From Haladaptatus paucihalophilus DX253 (GTDB taxonomy: Archaea; Halobacteriota; Halobacteria; Halobacteriales; Haladaptataceae), in contig NZ_AQXI01000003.1 in the NCBI RefSeq assembly GCF_000376445.1, positions 186,001-250,000 of the forward strand: a DNA stretch of 64,000 bases, given 5' to 3'. The position numbers and the translations under genes were made by a program. Position 1 is the stretch's first letter. Each line of letters starts with the position of its first letter. The notes under the pieces are model-generated. The model was not told the origin of the DNA and did no database searches. It saw nothing but the letters and a program-made list of their open reading frames with translations. Positions 7,805 to 16,601 of this stretch are shown here, piece after piece.

Positions 7805-8917
7805 TCAGAGCGCCTGCCACGTCCGCGGCGAGTCGTTCAGGCGCTCACAACCGTCCTCCGTGACGACGACCAAATCCTCGATTCGGACGCCGAACTCGCC
7901 GGGGTGGTAGATTCCGGGTTCGACGCTGAACACCATGCCGGGTTCGAGTTCCAACTCGTTGCCCTCGACGATGTACGGCCCTTCGTGGACGTCCAAGCCG
8001 ACGCCGTGGCCCGTCCGGTGGATGAACTCCTCGCCGTAGCCGTAAGACTCGATGACCTCGCGGGCCGCGCGGTCCACCGACTCGGCGGTGACGCCTGGCT
8101 TCGCGGCTTCGACGCCCGCCTGTTCTGCTTCGAGGACGGCCCGATGAACCCGTTCGTACTCCTCCGGCGGGTCACCGGCGAACACGACGGTTCGGGTCTG
8201 GTCGCCGGGGTAGCCGCCGACGAACGCGCCGAAGTCGAGGACCACGGGGTCGCCGTACTCTATTTTCCGGTCGCCGTGACCGTGGTGGGGTTTCGCACCG
8301 TTCGGGCCGGACCCGACGATGGTGCCGAAGGCGGGGTCGTCGCCGCCCGCGTCGGCGAGTCTAGACTCGATTTCGGCCGCGAGTTCGGTTTCGGTCATGC
8401 CGACGGCGTCCTCGCCGAGTTCCCGGATTTCGACACTGGCGCGGTCCGCGACCGCGCCAGCCGTCCGCAGCGCCTCGATTTCGGCGTCGTCCTTGCGCAT
8501 GCGGAGCGGTTCGAGCACCTCGCTCGCCAGTCCGAAGGTCGCGTCGGGGAGCGCGCGGCGGAGGTCCTGGGTGAACAGCGCCCACATCGTGTCGTCCACG
8601 AGGATACGGCCGCCGTGGAGGTCGAAGTCGTCGGCGACGTCTTTCACGAGGGAGAGCGGGTCGTCGCCGTCGCTCCACGTCCGCACGTCGGAGACCCACG
8701 ACTCCTCGGCTATCTGCTCGCCGTACATATCGGGGACGACGAAGGCGGGGTCGCCGTCCTTCGGGACGAACAGGAAGAGGTGTCGTTCGGCGGGGTGTTC
8801 ATCGAACCCGGAGACGTAGAACAGGTTCGTGCTGGGAAAGAGGACGAGTGCGTCCGCATCGGCCGTCTCCAATCGCTGTTGACTCCGGCGAGTTCGTTCC
8901 GCGAAAGCGTTCGACAT
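7805..8917 (-). CDS. M24 family aminopeptidase P / Xaa-Pro dipeptidase
   Basis: 370 residues, choosing the ATG of MSNAFAERTRRSQQ; an upstream in-frame extension of 37 residues looks non-coding. The N-terminal creatinase-like domain (about 1-125) is followed by the pita-bread catalytic domain. Metal ligands are visible: VVLDFGAFVGGYPGDQTRT (two Asp), GHGVGLDVHEGP (His), FSVEPGIY (Glu) and VRIEDLVVV (Glu). It is a cytosolic metallopeptidase removing N-terminal residues before proline. It is convergent with 7421-7780 and separated from glnK by 150 bases, so it is probably transcribed alone. Confidence 0.9.
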   Translation of the reverse strand: MSNAFAERTRRSQQRLETADADALVLFPSTNLFYVSGFDEHPAERHLFLFVPKDGDPAFVVPDMYGEQIAEESWVSDVRTWSDGDDPLSLVKDVADDFDLHGGRILVDDTMWALFTQDLRRALPDATFGLASEVLEPLRMRKDDAEIEALRTAGAVADRASVEIRELGEDAVGMTETELAAEIESRLADAGGDDPAFGTIVGSGPNGAKPHHGHGDRKIEYGDPVVLDFGAFVGGYPGDQTRTVVFAGDPPEEYERVHRAVLEAEQAGVEAAKPGVTAESVDRAAREVIESYGYGEEFIHRTGHGVGLDVHEGPYIVEGNELELEPGMVFSVEPGIYHPGEFGVRIEDLVVVTEDGCERLNDSPRTWQAL

Positions 8918-9070
8918 GGTTGGACAGACGGAGCAGACGGGGTAAAAGTTCACCCCCTCGGCAACCTCGTCGGTGTCGGACGACGGACCGAAAAACGAGA
9001 CGGACGACGAACGGCGGAGAGCGGGCACGGTTGCACGGTCGAAAAACAGTTCCTCGGAACGAAGGTCGGG

Positions 9071-9427
9071 CTACACCGCGTCCGGGCCGCGTTTCCCGGT
9101 TCGGACCTGACAGGCGTCGCTGACGGGGAGAACGAATATCTTCCCGTCGCCGGGTTCGCCGGTACAGGCGGCCTCGCGGATGGCTTCCACGACGTCCTCG
9201 GCGGGGGTGTCGGCGACGACGCACTCGATTTTGACCTTCTGGTGGAGGTCCACGACGTACTCCTCGCCGCGCCATTGGCTCTTCGTCGCGGGTTGGCTAC
9301 CCCGCCCAGAGACGTTCGTGACGGTCAGACTCGGCGCACCGGCTTCGACCAGCGCTCGCTTGACGTTCTCCAGTCGAGCGGGGCGAATGATGGCCACGAC
9401 CATCTCGATTCCGGAGTCGGCGCTCAT
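9071..9427 (-). CDS. glnK: P-II nitrogen regulatory protein GlnK
   Basis: 118 residues with the P-II pattern: start [21 protein letters not shown]-loop region [18 protein letters not shown]-loop [14 protein letters not shown]. The T-loop residue aligned with the uridylylated Tyr51 of bacterial GlnB is Trp52 (SQWRGEE), so that modification is not possible at this position. P-II proteins block the paired Amt channel when nitrogen is plentiful and read ATP/ADP and 2-oxoglutarate. It overlaps the 3' end of amt by four bases, an operon arrangement that confirms the pairing. Confidence 0.93.
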   Translation of the reverse strand: MSADSGIEMVVAIIRPARLENVKRALVEAGAPSLTVTNVSGRGSQPATKSQWRGEEYVVDLHQKVKIECVVADTPAEDVVEAIREAACTGEPGDGKIFVLPVSDACQVRTGKRGPDAV

Positions 9428-10794
9428 TTGTTCTCACCTCCGTCCGCCAGTGCGGGGCCGTCCGCGGTCCCAGTCGGGGAACCGCCGCCGGTTTCGTCGA
9501 ACGATTCGACGAATTCGGGGTAGGCGACGATGCCGTGTTCGGAGCTGTCGAGTCCGGTGTGTTCTTCCTTCTCGTCGACGCGCAGGCCGACGGTCACGTC
9601 GGCGAGCTTGAAGATGAGGTAGGTCGTGACCAGCGTCCAGACGGTGATGACCGCGATACCGAGGGTCTGCATGGTGAACTGGGCGAGCGAGAAGCCCGAG
9701 ACGGCGAAGACGGGAATGAGCCACGTCCCGATGGCACCCGCGCTCCCGTGGACACAGAAGACGCCGCACACGTCATCGACTTTGAGCGTATCGACGACCC
9801 AGCGGTAGACGAGCGGGACCTGCACGCCCGCGATGAGGCCGAGCGCGATGCCGCCGAACCACGTGACGTGCGGAACCGCGCCGGTAACGGCGACGAGGCC
9901 AGCGAGCAAGCCGTTGGCCGTGAACAGCGGGTCGGGCTTGCCTTCGAGGTACGTCGTCGTCAGCGCGGCGGCGACCGCGCCCGCACCCATTCCGAGGGTG
10001 GTGTTGAGCGCGACGCGGCCGAGCGTGGCACCCGCGAACTGGAAGGCACCGTTCTCTACGGAGAGAACACTCGCCTGCGTCCCGACGTTGAAGCCGTACC
10101 AGCCGAAGGCGAGGATGAACGTGCCGAGCATCACGAGCGTGAGCGAGTGGCCCGGAATCGGTACGCTGTTGCCGTCCTTGTCGAAGCGACCGCGACGGGG
10201 GCCGACCATGTACGCGCCCACGAGTCCGGCGATGCCGCCGAGCATGTGAACCACGGTCGCGCCCGCGAAGTCCATGTACCCGACGCCACCCGCGACGCCG
10301 AAGGCGGAGCCGACCGCCTGCCCGAGGTAGCCGCCCGCGGAGAGCAGGCCGCCGCCCCACGCGAAGCCCTGAACGACGGGGTAGATGACCGCCGTCAGCG
10401 CGATGGAGTAGAACAGGTACGCCTTGAACTTCAGCCGTTCCGCGACCGCGCCGCTGACGATGGTGGCGGCGGTCATGGCGAAGACGGCACCGAACAACCA
10501 GTTGACCCAATCGTCGGGATTGTTGACGTAGGCGAACGCCGACGCCAACGAGAAGCCCCCGGACGAGGTGAGTCCACCGGCGATGAATGCGATTCCGGAG
10601 CCGACGAGGAAGTAGATGAGGACGCCGAGACACCAGTCCATCATGTTCTTCATCAGCACGTTGGCGACGTTTTTCGCACGAACCTGTCCGGCCTCCAGCA
10701 TGGCGAAACCCGGTTGCATGAAGAAGATGAGGAACGAGACGGTGAGCACCCACACGCTGTTGACGCCCGACGCGATGGCGTTCAAATCGACCAT
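9424..10794 (-). CDS. amt: Ammonium transporter Amt
   Basis: 456 residues with eleven membrane segments. Family motifs are present: [19 protein letters not shown] near the N-terminus, [20 protein letters not shown] with the first pore His, and [15 protein letters not shown] with the second pore His. The acidic C-terminal tail (from about residue 415) is longer than in bacterial AmtB. It conducts ammonium/ammonia into the cell and is the target of the GlnK encoded four bases inside its 3' end. A palindrome about 92 bases upstream of the start (10886-10904) is a candidate nitrogen-control site. Confidence 0.95.
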   Translation of the reverse strand: MVDLNAIASGVNSVWVLTVSFLIFFMQPGFAMLEAGQVRAKNVANVLMKNMMDWCLGVLIYFLVGSGIAFIAGGLTSSGGFSLASAFAYVNNPDDWVNWLFGAVFAMTAATIVSGAVAERLKFKAYLFYSIALTAVIYPVVQGFAWGGGLLSAGGYLGQAVGSAFGVAGGVGYMDFAGATVVHMLGGIAGLVGAYMVGPRRGRFDKDGNSVPIPGHSLTLVMLGTFILAFGWYGFNVGTQASVLSVENGAFQFAGATLGRVALNTTLGMGAGAVAAALTTTYLEGKPDPLFTANGLLAGLVAVTGAVPHVTWFGGIALGLIAGVQVPLVYRWVVDTLKVDDVCGVFCVHGSAGAIGTWLIPVFAVSGFSLAQFTMQTLGIAVITVWTLVTTYLIFKLADVTVGLRVDEKEEHTGLDSSEHGIVAYPEFVESFDETGGGSPTGTADGPALADGGENK

Positions 10795-10885
10795 CAGCGA
10801 CCACGCTCCTCGGTCAGTCCCGAACGGACCAACACAACCGAATTGTTTACCTTTTCACCCATTTCCACCGCATTTGTAATCCAAG

Positions 10886-10904
10886 TCACGATATAGAATC
10901 GTGA
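10886..10904. promoter_or_regulatory. Palindrome upstream of amt-glnK
   Basis: TCACGAT-N5-ATCGTGA, seven perfect arm bases on each side, 92-110 bases upstream of the amt start. It does not resemble the methanogen NrpR operator. Position and symmetry suggest a regulator site; the factor is unknown. Confidence 0.45.
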
Positions 10905-11303
10905 TTCAAAAGAATATAAACCTAAGCGTTTACGAATGTCCGATTATATCGATGGTTGTTGACGTGCGGTCAGTTTACAATCATATATATTCTGTATAAG
11001 GTCATAAAGCGTCCAGAAGTGGGTGTTTGAAAAGTGAATAACCGGACGTTCGTCAATAAACCAAAATATAATAATTTTGTCATTATTTGAGAGAGTGCGC
11101 CTCGACGTGCACAGTGATTCAGAGTCGTGGATGGGGCCGTCATTAAACACCTAAAACACAATCTGAAAAGTATGAATTTGCACACGAGAAGCGTTTTATA
11201 GTGCCACAATGTTTCGATTAGCCGTGAATACGACCACAAACGTTTCCAAAATCTGCCCTGAAAACCAATATTCCTCTATCGTATCGGTTCGGCGTGGACG
11301 GAC
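10905..11303. other. AT-rich intergenic stretch between divergent amt and nadE
   Basis: About 400 bases of clearly lower GC than the surroundings, with poly-A/T runs (ACCAAAATATAATAATTTTGTC near 11060). It holds the nadE promoter region (TTTTATAG near 11193; CCAATATTCC near 11263). A 68-codon minus-strand frame at 10944-11150 has neither haloarchaeal codon use nor an acidic product, so I do not call it. No tRNA or repeat was seen. Confidence 0.6.
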
Positions 11304-11336
11304 GTGGGGGTGTCCGTGCCGCCACGAGGTGAAAAC

Positions 11337-12167
11337 GTGACGACATCGACCCTCCCACCGACCGAACTGCTGACCGACGAGGAGAACGTGGCGGCGACGT
11401 ACCGGCAACTCACCCTGTTCATCGAGGAGTACGTCGAGCGGTCGGACGCGAACGGCGTCGTCGTCGGGATGAGCGGCGGCGTCGATTCCACGCTAGCGGC
11501 GTCCCTCGCGGTGGACGCGCTCGGACCCGACCGCGTGTTCGGGCTGTTGCTTCCCTGCAACCTGACCGCCGAGGCGGGGAGTCACGACGCGCTGACCGTG
11601 GCCGAGGCGCTCGGCATCGACTACCGGGAAATCCACCTCCAACCGCTCGTTCGCTGTTTCGAGGACCTCCTCGTCGGCGACGAGGACCGCGACGAGCGGA
11701 TTCGCGCGCTCGGCAACGCCACCGCGCGACTGCGCATGACCTGTCTCTACTACGCGGCGAACACGCGGTCCAAACTCGTCCTCGGAACCGGCAACCGGTC
11801 GGAGCGACTGCTCGGCTACTTCACGAAACACGGCGACGGCGGCTGTGACTTGCTACCGCTGGCGAACCTCTACAAGACGGAGGTTCGGGCGCTCGCACGT
11901 CACGTCGGGCTTCCCTGCCGTATCGTCGAAAAACCCTCGACTGCGGGGCTGTGGGCCGAGCAGACCGACGAGGACGAACTCGGTGCGTCCTACGACCGCA
12001 TCGACGCGGTACTACACTACGTGGTGGACCGCCGGTATCGCGCCGAGACGGTCGCCGAGGAACTCGACATCCCGATAGAAACGGTCTGGGAAATCGTCAA
12101 CGGCCACGTCGAAACCCACCACAAACGGCGGCACCCGGCGACGCCCGGACGGGAACGAACTGAGTGA
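11337..12167 (+). CDS. nadE: NAD+ synthetase (ammonia- or glutamine-linked NadE)
   Basis: 276 residues from GTG at 11337, chosen because GAGGTGA ends five bases upstream; an earlier GTG at 11304 lacks such a site. The ATP-pyrophosphatase loop is GMSGGVDSTLAASL near residue 45. Other motifs are LGTGNRSERLLGYFTKHGDGG and LYKTEVRALARHVGLP, as in NadE. No glutaminase domain is present, so ammonia is the likely nitrogen donor, which fits its divergence from the ammonium channel. It catalyses the last step of NAD+ synthesis from deamido-NAD+ in the cytoplasm. Confidence 0.93.
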   Translation: MTTSTLPPTELLTDEENVAATYRQLTLFIEEYVERSDANGVVVGMSGGVDSTLAASLAVDALGPDRVFGLLLPCNLTAEAGSHDALTVAEALGIDYREIHLQPLVRCFEDLLVGDEDRDERIRALGNATARLRMTCLYYAANTRSKLVLGTGNRSERLLGYFTKHGDGGCDLLPLANLYKTEVRALARHVGLPCRIVEKPSTAGLWAEQTDEDELGASYDRIDAVLHYVVDRRYRAETVAEELDIPIETVWEIVNGHVETHHKRRHPATPGRERTE

Positions 12168-12177
12168 AAGAGACGGC

Positions 12178-12792
12178 TCAGTCCCGTTGACGGATCCGCG
12201 CCACGCTCGTCTCGCCCGTCACCGGGTCCACGTGGACGTTGAACGTCTCACCATCCGCCGACGCCCGAACTATCCAGGTGTTGGCCGCCCGGTAGGGTTG
12301 CTCCGTGACGGACACGTCGTCGTACCCCTCGACCGCGAGGGCGTCGCCAGCGACGGCGGTCGCCTGCTCGGCGGACTCGACCGTTCGCACACCGGCGGAC
12401 CGAACCAGCAGGACGGGAACGTCCGAGTGGCGAGCGACGCGCTCGGCGACGCTCCCGAGAAGCACCCTTCCGACGCCGGTTCGACCGTGCGTCCCCATCA
12501 CGGTGAGGTCGACGTTCCGTTCGTCGGCGTAGCCGAGAATGCGGTCGGACGGACGACCGTCGGTGACGTCGGCGACGACATCGACGCCGTGTTCGGTCGC
12601 CCGCTCGACGATTTCGTCGGTGACCTGCTCGCCCGCCGCTTCGAGTTCCTCCGCGTCGCCGACCAACTGTTCGCTGACGACGTGAAGGACGTACATCGTC
12701 GCGTCGTATTTGTCGGCGATGTCGAGCGCGTGGCTCACCGCCTCCCGCGATTCGCTTCCCCCGTCGACCGGAACCAGAATCCGTTCGTACAT
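12178..12792 (-). CDS. Universal stress protein with C-terminal PepSY-like domain
   Basis: 204 residues. Residues 1-140 are a UspA domain: start MYERILVPVDGGSESREAV, nucleotide-binding GTHGRTGVGRVLLGSVAERV. The remaining 60 residues (VAGDALAVEGYDDVSVTEQP through NVHVDPVTGETSVARIRQR) look like a PepSY-type beta-sheet module with the typical hydrophobic VDPVTGE turn. The usual Usp length is 140-150, so this is a fusion. Usp proteins bind ATP and help survive stress; PepSY modules are normally inhibitory or sensing. It is convergent with nadE, ten bases away. Confidence 0.8.
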   Translation of the reverse strand: MYERILVPVDGGSESREAVSHALDIADKYDATMYVLHVVSEQLVGDAEELEAAGEQVTDEIVERATEHGVDVVADVTDGRPSDRILGYADERNVDLTVMGTHGRTGVGRVLLGSVAERVARHSDVPVLLVRSAGVRTVESAEQATAVAGDALAVEGYDDVSVTEQPYRAANTWIVRASADGETFNVHVDPVTGETSVARIRQRD

Positions 12793-12903
12793 CGGTGGCA
12801 GTACAACCTGCCCGGATAAAAGTCGGGGTGGTCTTTCGGGGACCCCGACCGATATAGCGTCGGCCCGCGTACGGACGGTAATGGGTGGGGACCCAACGAT
12901 ACG

Positions 12904-14199
12904 ATGGATGAAAATCTAACGCTACTGCAAGGGCGGTCGCGCCTCGCGTGGTGGGTGGTCGGCCTCGTTCTCGGCGTCGTCGTCCTGTTCGTATTCTACT
13001 CGTTCGAAGGGACGTTCGTGCTCGGCCTGTTCATGTACTACGCGACGCGGCCGATATACGACCGCTTGGAGCACCGACTCGGCCATCCGGGGCTGACGGC
13101 GGCCGCGGCGCTGGTGACGGTCGCGCTCCCCGTCGTGCTCCTCGTCTCATACGCGGTCGCCGTGAGCGCGGTCGAGGTCGCCGAAATCGCCGGTGAGTCG
13201 TTACAGGGGTACGAAGGCGTACTCCGGCCGTATTTCGACCTGTCGTCGCTGACGGTCCATCCGCAACGAATCCTCGAACTGGCCCAACAGAGTCAGGGGG
13301 AGTTCATGCGCTTCGGCGGTCCGGAACTGCTCACAACCGTCGCGAACGTGGTGGCGGCGTTCGGGACCGGACTTCTGCAGTTGTTCGTCGCGCTCGCGTT
13401 CGCCTTCTACCTGCTTCGGGACGACGACAAACTGGTTCGCTGGTTCGTCAGCGATATCGGCGGCGAACGGAGCACGGCGTACACCTACGTCGAGGCGGTT
13501 GACCGGAGCCTGCAGACGGTGTATTTCGGCAACATCCTCAACGCATTCGTCGTCGGACTCGCCGCCGCGGTGGTGTACAACCTCGCCAACGTCTTCGCGC
13601 CGTCCGGGCTTTCGATCCCGCTGCCGACCCTGCTGGGGTTGTTGACCGGCGTCGCCAGCCTCGTTCCCGTCGTCGGGACGAAACTGGTCTACGTTCCCAT
13701 CGCGGCGTACCTCGTCGTTCGATCGTTCGACATCGGGCCGCGGACCCTCTGGTTTCCCGTGGCGTTCGTCGCGCTGTTCGTCGTCGTCATCGACCTCGTG
13801 GCCGAGGTCATCATCCGCCCGTACATCACGGGACGCGAACTGCACGTCGGGCTGATGCTGTTCGCGTACATCTTCGGCCCCCTCCTGTTCGGATGGTACG
13901 GACTCTTTCTCGGGCCGCTGTTGCTCGTGCTACTCGTCCAGTTCAACCGCGTCGTCCTCCCCGACCTGATGCAGGGGAACCCGATACAGGCGAGAGAAGT
14001 GACGAGCGCGACGGGAAGCGAGGACTCGACGCAAGAGACGGACGAAAGGGTGACAAGCGAACCGGCGGAGGACGGGACGGAACCGACGACGGAGACGCCG
14101 GACGAAACGGACGCGAAACCGGAACCGGAAACGGTCGAAGAAGGCGCGGACGAAAGTGAAAGTCGCCACGACGATGGAAACGATACGTCCCCGACGTGA
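12904..14199 (+). CDS. AI-2E / PerM family transporter with acidic tail
   Basis: 431 residues. Residues 1-360 contain about seven or eight membrane segments with family features (FYLLRDDDKLVRWFVSDI, LPTLLGLLTGVASLVPVVGT, FGWYGLFLGPLLLVLLVQF). The last 75 residues are a hydrophilic Glu/Asp/Thr-rich tail (TETPDETDAKPEPETVEEG), probably cytoplasmic. Members of this family have been linked to signal export or to Na+/H+ exchange; the substrate here is unknown. A paralogue lacking the long tail is at 41950-43095. Confidence 0.85.
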   Translation: MDENLTLLQGRSRLAWWVVGLVLGVVVLFVFYSFEGTFVLGLFMYYATRPIYDRLEHRLGHPGLTAAAALVTVALPVVLLVSYAVAVSAVEVAEIAGESLQGYEGVLRPYFDLSSLTVHPQRILELAQQSQGEFMRFGGPELLTTVANVVAAFGTGLLQLFVALAFAFYLLRDDDKLVRWFVSDIGGERSTAYTYVEAVDRSLQTVYFGNILNAFVVGLAAAVVYNLANVFAPSGLSIPLPTLLGLLTGVASLVPVVGTKLVYVPIAAYLVVRSFDIGPRTLWFPVAFVALFVVVIDLVAEVIIRPYITGRELHVGLMLFAYIFGPLLFGWYGLFLGPLLLVLLVQFNRVVLPDLMQGNPIQAREVTSATGSEDSTQETDERVTSEPAEDGTEPTTETPDETDAKPEPETVEEGADESESRHDDGNDTSPT

Positions 14200-14269
14200 A
14201 CTGGAAGGATTCATCGACACTATACTAACAAAAATAAAATATAAACAACAAGTGTTATAGTCACGAAGT

Positions 14270-14959
14270 ATGAACGGTCAGCGAAGAATGTCATTCGTGC
14301 GGAACCAATACCGGGACGATGGGAAACGCGATTTCGGGGCCACGTTGCGGGAACTGAAACAGCAGGGCTGTGTCCTGCTGATAACCGGTGCGGTGGCGCG
14401 GAGCGTCACGCTACAGGCGATACGTCGGCTTTCGGGCGACCCGTGTTGCGACCGGAAACACGTCCTCGTTGCGACCCGGACGACGACCGGCGACATCAAC
14501 GACGGACTCCCGCCGGGGGTGAAACGAGAGGACCCCAACGTCCGCGTCATCACCCCGACCGACGTCGGGACGGACGCCTCGGCCGAACGTGACGAGGACC
14601 GAACCGAACTCGAATACATCCGCGCGGAACTCCTTCGAGCGGTCGGCCATTTCGACCACAGCGCGTCGGGGCTTTCGCCCGCCGAACTCCGGGTCAGCAT
14701 CGATTCGCTGGAACGACTGCTCGAAACGAACGACCGCGCCGCAGTGACGCGATTTCTCCGCACGGTGATGGCGCTCATCCGCGGCGTCAAGGGTATCGGA
14801 CACGTCCATCTCCCCGTCCCGGACGACTCGCGCGAGGTCGCCCGGTTGTCGCCGCTGTTCGACGCGCGGATCGAACTCCGGCGGCGCGACCCGTTGGTCG
14901 CAGAACAGCGCTGGCACTTGCCGATGGGCAACACCGATACGAGATGGACAAAACTGTAA
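14270..14959 (+). CDS. Haloarchaeal protein resembling DUF7504 (degenerate RecA-like fold)
   Basis: 229 residues. An N-terminal beta strand GCVLLITGAV starts a possible nucleotide-binding-like fold, but no Walker A Lys follows. A middle segment (ELLRAVGHFDHSASGLSPAELRVSIDSLERLL) resembles the signal-relay proteins often named DUF7504 in haloarchaea. The function is unknown. A markedly AT-rich promoter region (14215-14265) precedes it, and it is convergent with the next small gene, five bases away. Confidence 0.6.
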   Translation: MNGQRRMSFVRNQYRDDGKRDFGATLRELKQQGCVLLITGAVARSVTLQAIRRLSGDPCCDRKHVLVATRTTTGDINDGLPPGVKREDPNVRVITPTDVGTDASAERDEDRTELEYIRAELLRAVGHFDHSASGLSPAELRVSIDSLERLLETNDRAAVTRFLRTVMALIRGVKGIGHVHLPVPDDSREVARLSPLFDARIELRRRDPLVAEQRWHLPMGNTDTRWTKL

Positions 14960-14963
14960 CCGG

Positions 14964-15242
14964 TCAGTACTGCTCTCTCTCGATATCCTCCAGATGGCGC
15001 TCGATTCGGTCGAACTTCGATACGTCCACGAACGCGTACTCCGCGCCGCCGAAGAACGAGTCCGGAACTTCGGAACTGGAGAGGTGCAACTCGGGGTCGG
15101 CATCGACGTGGTTCACCTTCTGGAAGGGGATGACGCGGACGAGTCCCGGGTCAGCGTTAAGACAGACGACTGCGTTCTCTTGGACGAGCACCGCGTCGTA
15201 CTCCTGTGCTTCGTATTCGTCCACCGCGAAGACTGTCGGCAT
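14964..15242 (-). CDS. Small acidic haloarchaeal protein, unknown function
   Basis: 92 residues starting MPTVFAVDEYEAQEYDAVLV and ending FDRIERHLEDIEREQY. It is acidic and beta-rich in the first 50 residues with a helical end. No domain was recognised. It sits divergently from the 93-residue protein at 15273 with only 30 bases between starts, so the two share a compact promoter region. Confidence 0.6.
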   Translation of the reverse strand: MPTVFAVDEYEAQEYDAVLVQENAVVCLNADPGLVRVIPFQKVNHVDADPELHLSSSEVPDSFFGGAEYAFVDVSKFDRIERHLEDIEREQY

Positions 15243-15272
15243 GGGTGGAAAAACGCGGAGGGCGCTATTAAA

Positions 15273-15554
15273 ATGAACCCGACCGAACTCGACCGACGAT
15301 TGCGCGAACGGTTCGACGCACCCGAGGGTGCGCGGAGAGTCGTCGTTCGGGAAGCCCGGGACCTATCAGATTCCGGGCGGTACCGAAAGCACTCGGGGAT
15401 GGACCTCACCGCGGGGGCCATCGTCGGCCACTTGGACGACGCGCCGGACGATATGTCGCTTCCCGAGCGGTGGAACTGGTGGATCGGGTCGCTCGAAATC
15501 GCGTACGGCGGCTACACCGAGTACCTCATCGTTCGCTGGCAAGGACAGGAGTAA
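15273..15554 (+). CDS. Small haloarchaeal hypothetical protein
   Basis: 93 residues from the ATG in MNPTELDRRLRERFDAPEGA; the longer upstream open frame only shadows the opposite-strand gene. The sequence is charged, with Trp-rich LPERWNWWIGSLEIAYGGY near the end. The TATA-like region CGCTATTAAA lies directly before the ATG. No function is recognised. Confidence 0.6.
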   Translation: MNPTELDRRLRERFDAPEGARRVVVREARDLSDSGRYRKHSGMDLTAGAIVGHLDDAPDDMSLPERWNWWIGSLEIAYGGYTEYLIVRWQGQE

Positions 15555-15558
15555 CGAC

Positions 15559-16296
15559 TTACGACGGCAACTGCCCCGTCACCATCAGGTACGCCAGCGC
15601 GAACTGGAGCGCGTTGAACGCGCCGTGAATTAGCGCCGAGACAACGAGGTTGCCGGTGTACTCGTAAGCCGCCCCGAGGACGGGCGAAAGGACGAACAGG
15701 ATGGCGAGGTAGACGATTTTCCCCGCCCCCTGGAGCGAGAAGAAGTGGACGAACGCGAAGATGAGGCTCGCCAACGCGATGGCGGGCCAGCGCCCGAACG
15801 ATTCGCGGAGTCGTTCCTGCACGACGCCGCGATACAGCAGTTCCTCGCCCGGACCGATGAGCAGGAACGAGAGCGGAATCAACAGGAGAAACACCCGCGG
15901 GTCCTGCTCGCCGATGCTGGCGAGTTCGTTTTGCGCCGACTGTATCCCGAACGTCGTGAGCACGAGCGACACGACGATGAGACCGCCGTAGAAGACGACG
16001 AACCCGCCGACGGTCCACCCGAGGTCCGAAAGCGTCGGGAAGCGAACCCCGACGTACGAACGGCCGCGTCCGGTGTAGCGGAGGTACGCCAGCGCGAACA
16101 GGCCGAAGGAGACGCCTTGACCCATCACTATCGAAACGGCGACCAACAGGGTCGGACGGGAGAGGAGGTTGATTCCGCCGACCGAAAGCACGAGCGCCGT
16201 GAAGAGCACCACGACAACCGCGAAGGCGTACCCGCCGAACCCCAACCCGGCGGCGACGAACACCGCACGGGACCGCTCGTTCCACAACGCCGTCAT
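15559..16296 (-). CDS. CPBP family intramembrane metalloprotease
   Basis: 245 residues from MTALWNERSRAVFV; the upstream in-frame extension was rejected because it runs through a palindrome and has no membrane character. About eight membrane segments are present. The catalytic motifs are GPGEELLYRGVVQERL (EExxxR type), FAFVHFFSLQ (His) and IHGAFNALQ (His). CPBP (Abi/CAAX-protease-like) members cleave in the membrane and act in prenyl-protein processing, immunity or stress. The substrate is unknown. Confidence 0.88.
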   Translation of the reverse strand: MTALWNERSRAVFVAAGLGFGGYAFAVVVVLFTALVLSVGGINLLSRPTLLVAVSIVMGQGVSFGLFALAYLRYTGRGRSYVGVRFPTLSDLGWTVGGFVVFYGGLIVVSLVLTTFGIQSAQNELASIGEQDPRVFLLLIPLSFLLIGPGEELLYRGVVQERLRESFGRWPAIALASLIFAFVHFFSLQGAGKIVYLAILFVLSPVLGAAYEYTGNLVVSALIHGAFNALQFALAYLMVTGQLPS

Positions 16297-16318
16297 TCGT
16301 TTACCTCTCGAAGATACG

Positions 16319-16333
16319 CGACAGTCACTGTCG
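16319..16333. promoter_or_regulatory. Palindrome before the CPBP protease gene
   Basis: CGACAGTCACTGTCG is a perfect inverted repeat with a single central base, 23 bases upstream of the chosen start and therefore over the expected initiation region. It is a candidate operator. Confidence 0.4.
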
Positions 16334-16601
16334 TACTGATATGTCCCACCCCAATCCACTCCGCATCGGGGTTCGACGCGAGGGGTACTGACTATTGTGT
16401 AGACATTCTGTCTCGTTCGACGTGGCAAGAAAGGCACGACGGCGGCGTGTTCGACCGACGAGCGAAAAACGAATTCCGGTGGTCGAAAAAGAAACGAGGG
16501 CGAACGGTGGTTGAAGCGAATCGGATCCTGTATTTTCGTCGATGGGAGCGATTGTACTCGGTAGGCACCGCCTACTCGGGCGATTCACGGCGACGAGCGT
16601 C
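16334..16601. other. Intergenic stretch with one hairpin, between the CPBP and S9 peptidase genes
   Basis: No gene was found. A perfect hairpin GTAGGC-ACC-GCCTAC at 16561-16575 lies 27 bases past the stop codon of the S9 peptidase and may end its transcript. The upstream part holds the CPBP promoter. Confidence 0.5.

Noticed and set aside
10944-11150. 68-codon minus-strand frame in the amt-nadE gap
   Set aside because: Its composition (many Ile, Phe, Asn, Ser) is unlike haloarchaeal proteins and no promoter or family was seen; it is most likely chance in AT-rich DNA.
11209-11340. 43-codon frame ending at the nadE start with GTGA overlap
   Set aside because: The possible TATA at 11195 is too close to its ATG, and the codon use changes midway, so transcription probably starts downstream of it.
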